A stretch of 56,351 nucleotides of DNA from a virus. The notes under the pieces were generated by a model that was given only the letters and a program-made list of their open reading frames with translations, did no database searches and was not told the origin of the DNA. This document shows positions 52,750-56,351 of the stretch, piece after piece. The position numbers and the translations under genes are program-made. The DNA lies in the IMG/VR virus record IMGVR_UViG_3300044568_000721, positions 1-56,351 of that record, one strand, 5' to 3'. The first letter of the stretch is position 1. Each line of letters begins with the position of its first letter.

Positions 52750-55566
52750 ATGTGGCCTAAGCTAAGTAACATTGAAGATAATATTTATATAAATTTAACA
52801 TCTGAGGTATCCAGCAGTAAAGTAGGATTTAATGCAAGTAAAAGAATGGCTTGGATTAGAGTTTTTTCTGGAGCAAGGGTGCTTGAATATGATAGTAGTA
52901 AAGATACTATTGTTAAAGATAAAGATGGAAAGGAGACAACAAAAAAAGGAACTAGAGCTAGAAATGGTCTTATATTATCATCTGTAAACCAATCCGATGT
53001 TTTTAAAGGTACTACTGAATTTACAAGTACATATGGTGATAGTGTTAGTAGTGGTGATATGGGTCTTAGTTGGGACGGTAACCCAATATCATCTGGAATA
53101 GGTGCACCATTAAGACCATCTCCAATTATAACTGCATTGGAAATAAAAGAAGGTAAAGACCAAATATCAAGAGAATGTACATTAACTATGAAAGCATTTT
53201 CATTAGCTCAAATAGAGTTAATGCAGACTTATTTTTTGGAACCTGGATATTCTTTATGCATTGAATATGGTTGGAATAGTGTAAACGGTATAAAAAGTGC
53301 AATTAATACAAATGTTAAAGAAAATAAAGCACAACATATATTATCTCAAGCTGTAAATATAAATTTAGATTATAACAAATTACATTCAATACGTGTAAAT
53401 TCTGCTGGAGACTATGATTCTTTTTTGGGATTTATAGTTGGTGGTACGGTATCATCTGATGGAGATAAATGGACAGTATCTGTTAAACTTAGAGGAGCTC
53501 CCGGATTACCAACATTTTTACAAACTCAAAATAAATCATTACAAATTGATGGTAATGGTGATATAGTTGATAAACCCGGAGAACCTAAACCTTATGGGGT
53601 ATCCGAAACAGAAGAAGCAGGTAGTGGTGAAATTCGTAGAGATAGAAGATTCAAAAATATGTTTAATCAGTTACCATCTCAAAGGCAAACTGACCAAGTA
53701 CGAAAATTAATGCCCACAACTGATTGGGATTCTTATTTAAATTTAGATGCTGCTGTTAATAAAAGTATTACAACATATGCAAACCCTGGATTTATCGCTA
53801 AAATTTTCGGTAACTCCAGTGAAATAAAAGTTGGAAAATCTACAATTGAAAAGGAAAAATTATTTTCAAAAAATAAATATATACGATTTGATTTGGCTGT
53901 AAAAATATTAAATTCAAATAGTGAATTTACTGCTTACACAATGGGTAGTAAAAAACTTAGTGTTGAATTTGATATTAGCAAAGCAAAAATTGGAGCATTT
54001 CCAAATATGTTTTCAACTAAGGCATCTAAATTGGTAATACCGGGGTTTATGCCTGATTTCTCTGTTTATTTTTTAAATGAGGGGCAAGTAGACCAATTAA
54101 AAGGTGGTATATTTAGAAGCGGTGGTAACGAGTATGGAATAGTACGAAATGCAATTCCTGGTCAACCAATACAATTTGTTGAACAAACTGATTTAAATGA
54201 AGATGGGTATGTTGAAAAGGCGGGATATTGGGGATATTTAAAAAACTTATATATAAATTTTGATTTATTTGTTGAAAAATTAACACAAAAAAATAAAAAC
54301 ATAAGAGAGGTTTTTGTTGATATGTTGAATGAGATGTCATCTGCAGTAAATTCATTTTGGAATTTTCAAATAGTTGAAGAAACAGTAAACACTGGTAAGG
54401 TTGAAGAAGGAAAACCAACGCCAAGTAAAATTATAATAACTGTAATAGATGAAAACTGGGTTGGTAGTAATCCCAATACTAACACAAAGGTATTTTATCA
54501 CAGTGGGCCCAAATCTGTATTTTTAGATGCCAATCTTGATATATCAGTACCATCTGAAATGACAAATCAAATTATTAGTAGAAGATTAGCATTAGCAAAT
54601 AATCCGGATGAACCAATTGTAGGCGTAGGTGGATTTTTTAATTCACAAACTGATTTATTTTTAGATAGTGTTACTGATTCAAATGGTAATAAAAGAAAAA
54701 AATTAACTCAAGCTGAAAAGGATGCTCAAGATTTAGCACAAAAAGAACAACAAAAAGAAACAGAGAAAAAGCCACATGAAAAGATACAAGAAGATATTGT
54801 AAAAAACGAAGGAGCACTAGAAAAAGCAAGAAACGATAAAAAAGATTTGCAGGCAGAAATTGATAAAATAAAAGCTGATTATGCAAAAAAAGGAGCTAGG
54901 GGTCTTGATGTTGAATTTATACAAGAAGCTGCTGATACAGTAGCTAATGTATTTAGAAGTGATAAAGCTATAAAAGAAGCTGCAGATAAAGAAGCTGCTA
55001 AAGATGTTCAAGAAGATTTACGTGATAAAGATATAGCAAAAATTAGAGCTAAAATTGAGACATTGGATAAAAGTATATCGGATATCAAAAAAGAAATTGA
55101 AAAGAAAGAAGAAGAAGTAAAAGAGCAAAAGAAAAAAGATGAAGCGGATGATGAGCAAAATAAAAAAACAGCTCTTTCAAATAATTTAGCTAAAATAGAT
55201 GTATTACCACTTCCAGATTGGGCATCAATGAATCCTGATAAAATTACTGCTTTAGAAAACCCAGAAGCTTTAAAGAAATTATTTGTTATATATTGCTTAA
55301 ACGATGAACCATTTTTTGATAGAATGAAAAATGATGCATTTACTGCTAAGAAGGCTAATGGAACATTATCGCATCCATTACCAATAAAATATAATTTTAA
55401 AGTATTGGGAACAAGTGGTATTCGTAGAGGAGATACGTTTAATATAAACGGAATTCCAGCTAAGTATGCTAAGCATGGTTTATTTCAAGTTACACAAATA
55501 GAGCAAAGTTTGGAAGGTATGATGTGGACAACAAATGTGACTGGAGAATATAGACAAAAACAATAA
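52750..55566 (+). CDS. Large baseplate hub-like structural protein
   Basis: A 938-residue protein. The N-terminal domains (about 115-260) hold RPSPIITALEIKEG, then CTLTMKAFSLAQIELMQTYF and EPGYSLCIEYGW, a pattern I associate with baseplate/hub proteins of T4-like phages. A Lys/Glu/Ala-rich coiled coil spans about 655-810. The C-terminal 120 residues (LPLPDWASMNPD, KVLGTSGIRRGDTFNINGIP, HGLFQVTQIEQSL, and MMWTTNVTGEYRQ) resemble the final beta-barrel domain of gp27/XkdQ-type hub proteins. Position after the gp53-like gene supports a baseplate role. No lysozyme motif is visible, so the cell-puncturing enzyme is elsewhere. Hub identity is inference. Confidence 0.55.
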   Translation: MWPKLSNIEDNIYINLTSEVSSSKVGFNASKRMAWIRVFSGARVLEYDSSKDTIVKDKDGKETTKKGTRARNGLILSSVNQSDVFKGTTEFTSTYGDSVSSGDMGLSWDGNPISSGIGAPLRPSPIITALEIKEGKDQISRECTLTMKAFSLAQIELMQTYFLEPGYSLCIEYGWNSVNGIKSAINTNVKENKAQHILSQAVNINLDYNKLHSIRVNSAGDYDSFLGFIVGGTVSSDGDKWTVSVKLRGAPGLPTFLQTQNKSLQIDGNGDIVDKPGEPKPYGVSETEEAGSGEIRRDRRFKNMFNQLPSQRQTDQVRKLMPTTDWDSYLNLDAAVNKSITTYANPGFIAKIFGNSSEIKVGKSTIEKEKLFSKNKYIRFDLAVKILNSNSEFTAYTMGSKKLSVEFDISKAKIGAFPNMFSTKASKLVIPGFMPDFSVYFLNEGQVDQLKGGIFRSGGNEYGIVRNAIPGQPIQFVEQTDLNEDGYVEKAGYWGYLKNLYINFDLFVEKLTQKNKNIREVFVDMLNEMSSAVNSFWNFQIVEETVNTGKVEEGKPTPSKIIITVIDENWVGSNPNTNTKVFYHSGPKSVFLDANLDISVPSEMTNQIISRRLALANNPDEPIVGVGGFFNSQTDLFLDSVTDSNGNKRKKLTQAEKDAQDLAQKEQQKETEKKPHEKIQEDIVKNEGALEKARNDKKDLQAEIDKIKADYAKKGARGLDVEFIQEAADTVANVFRSDKAIKEAADKEAAKDVQEDLRDKDIAKIRAKIETLDKSISDIKKEIEKKEEEVKEQKKKDEADDEQNKKTALSNNLAKIDVLPLPDWASMNPDKITALENPEALKKLFVIYCLNDEPFFDRMKNDAFTAKKANGTLSHPLPIKYNFKVLGTSGIRRGDTFNINGIPAKYAKHGLFQVTQIEQSLEGMMWTTNVTGEYRQKQ

Positions 55567-55567
55567 A

Positions 55568-55927
55568 ATGTCAGTAAACAAATACAGATACGAAAAGATT
55601 AATAATAATTTATCGGAATATGAACTTCCGGAAATAATCACTCACGTACCATCTCCATTAGTAGATGATTATAACAGAGGATTTATAAAAAGATACTTTA
55701 TTCAAAAAGCAAATGATGCTACTGGATACATATATGAAATTGATTCATTATCATTTTTAAATTTTAAAATAAGTCCATTTTTTAATGTTGTAATTATACG
55801 TTGGAGAATAAGTGGAAGCGTAGATGAAATAAAAGAATCTAATTTCAATTCAATAAAAATAGGAATGAAGACTATTTCATCCTTACATTTATATTTACCA
55901 AACTATTTACAATTTTCTAAACAATAA
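55568..55927 (+). CDS. Small baseplate-linked protein of unknown function
   Basis: A 119-residue protein starting one base after the hub-like stop. It has GFIKRYFIQKANDATGYIYEID, FNVVIIRWRISGS and a final YLPNYLQFSKQ. It is soluble, Tyr/Asn/Ile-rich and mostly beta with a helical tail. I do not recognise a named family. It closes the tape-measure/baseplate unit, and a weak AT-rich hairpin follows, so it is probably a baseplate or tail-tip component. Confidence 0.55.
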   Translation: MSVNKYRYEKINNNLSEYELPEIITHVPSPLVDDYNRGFIKRYFIQKANDATGYIYEIDSLSFLNFKISPFFNVVIIRWRISGSVDEIKESNFNSIKIGMKTISSLHLYLPNYLQFSKQ

Positions 55928-55946
55928 TTTGGTAATCTAAATTATT
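55923..55946 (+). terminator. Weak AT-rich hairpin after the baseplate unit
   Basis: AATAATTTGG (55923-55932) pairs with CTAAATTATT (55937-55946) with one G-U and a four-base loop. It has no proper T tract and low GC content, so termination would be inefficient, or it may only be a chance palindrome. Confidence 0.35.
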
Positions 55947-55953
55947 ATTCGTA

Positions 55954-55961
55954 TATTTACA
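55954..55961 (+). promoter_or_regulatory. TATTTACA, one-mismatch late-promoter-like element (tmRNA)
   Basis: Seven of eight bases match TATTTATA. The element ends eight bases before the first base of mature tmRNA (55970), about where a -10-type element would sit if transcription began at or near the mature 5' end. This is the best positional evidence for the orientation of the motif. Confidence 0.5.
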
Positions 55962-55969
55962 TATTATAT

Positions 55970-56351
55970 GGGGATGCCATGGACTTGATTGCAATGAGAA
56001 TGGTAGTACCACACGTAGACAGAAGTGCTAGATGTCTTTAAATCTGTACAAAACAATAACTGACGAAATGTCAACTATGACCTTCGAAGACCTTATGGCT
56101 TTCGTAGGTGCTGATTACGCTGTAGCAGCCTAGTCACAACAATCGGGTCGGTGCACATACAACCTAGGAACAGAAGTGTTTACAAAGGCTTTATTCGTTG
56201 AGCCCGAATCAACGAATTGGTGGAAAAGCTGTACTAACCATACGGCCCCAATTATTTTGGAAAGTGAATAAGATTAAACTTTACCTAAACGTGTGATATG
56301 CTGGTATTATGATTACTTTGTAAGACAGGGGTTCGATTCCCCTCATCTCCA
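55970..56351 (+). ncRNA. ssrA: tmRNA (transfer-messenger RNA)
   Basis: A 382-base one-piece tmRNA rescuing stalled ribosomes. The 5' GGGGATG (55970-55976) pairs with CATCTCC (56344-56350) as a seven-base-pair acceptor stem with the G3-U wobble that identifies alanine tRNAs, and A56351 is the discriminator. The T arm is AGGGG/CCCCT around TTCGATT (56327-56343). A D-loop-like TGGACTTGA lies at 55980-55988. The connecting helix pairs CACACGT (56010-56016) with ACGTGTG (56289-56295). A PK1-like stem is AGACA/TGTCT (56017-56021 with 56033-56037), and a perfect 8-base-pair stem is at 56194-56201/56209-56216. Its loop CCCGA could pair with TCGGG at 56143-56147. The tag frame is 56062-56133. The window ends at the discriminator, so whether CCA is encoded cannot be seen. 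Confidence 0.93.
56062..56133 (+). other. tmRNA proteolysis tag reading frame (23 codons plus TAG)
   Basis: The resume codon is most likely GAC at 56062, directly after AATAACT, the same upstream context that precedes the GGC resume codon in Bacteroidota tmRNAs (from memory). The tag starts DEMSTM, contains FEDLMAFV, and ends GADYAVAA before TAG at 56131-56133. The last eight residues resemble an ordinary tag ending (YALAA type, here YAVAA), so it looks like a standard tag with about 15 extra codons in front. Usual bacterial tags are about 8-15 coded residues. Confidence 0.75.

Noticed and set aside
56289-56351. A tRNA 3' half at the window end
   Set aside because: The T arm and acceptor 3' strand pair with GGGGATG 380 bases upstream, with a tag frame between, so this is the 3' end of tmRNA.

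Overview
The window is the late structural region of a large, AT-rich contractile-tailed phage (T4-like myovirus grade), with every supported gene on the + strand. The T4-type parts recognisable from the protein sequences are neck proteins (gp13-, gp14- and gp15-like), tail sheath (gp18-like), tail tube (gp19-like), a gp26-like baseplate or chaperone protein, a tape measure protein, a tube-cap/baseplate protein, a gp53/LysM-like wedge protein and a large hub-like protein. The fibre proteins resemble those of T4-like marine phages. Start sites mostly have A-rich leaders without Shine-Dalgarno sequences, and the tmRNA reading-frame signal (AATAACT just before the resume codon) is of the Bacteroidota type. 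I infer a Bacteroidota (flavobacteria-like) host; no host sequence is present to prove it.

Layout: 1-143 terminator and promoter; 144-5032 an Ig-like virion protein, a collagen-like/DUF1566/YadA-head fibre and a LamG-type lectin; 5100-8526 the neck block; 8531-22351 one 4,606-residue repeat protein; 22376-23293 a beta-sandwich accessory protein; 23361-33470 a 3,369-residue collagen-like fibre with two cupredoxin-like domains; 33482-34829 a PKD/leucine-rich-repeat protein and a tail-assembly-chaperone-like protein; 34881-42888 two small virion proteins and a 2,455-residue collagen-like fibre ending in a self-cleaving S74 chaperone; 42893-43761 two small virion proteins; 43907-46813 sheath and tube; 46923-55927 baseplate, tape measure and hub genes; 55970-56351 a tmRNA gene. 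About 37 kb of adhesion and fibre genes surround or separate the neck genes and the sheath/tube genes.

The octamer TATTTATA recurs 19-59 bases upstream of the first gene of almost every transcription unit, and a one-mismatch copy lies 8 bases before the tmRNA 5' end. It looks like the phage's late promoter core. Four candidate terminators (three convincing, one long-looped) break the region into units.

The items most worth a second look are: the phage tmRNA with an apparent 23-codon tag; a T7 slippery run in the only 26-29-base window where the gp26-like gene and a small downstream frame overlap (a possible +1/-2 programmed frameshift making a tape-measure chaperone fusion); the capped-array grammar of 22 repeats in the 4,606-residue protein; the TATTTATA promoter set; and copper-ligand-bearing cupredoxin domains inside a tail fibre.
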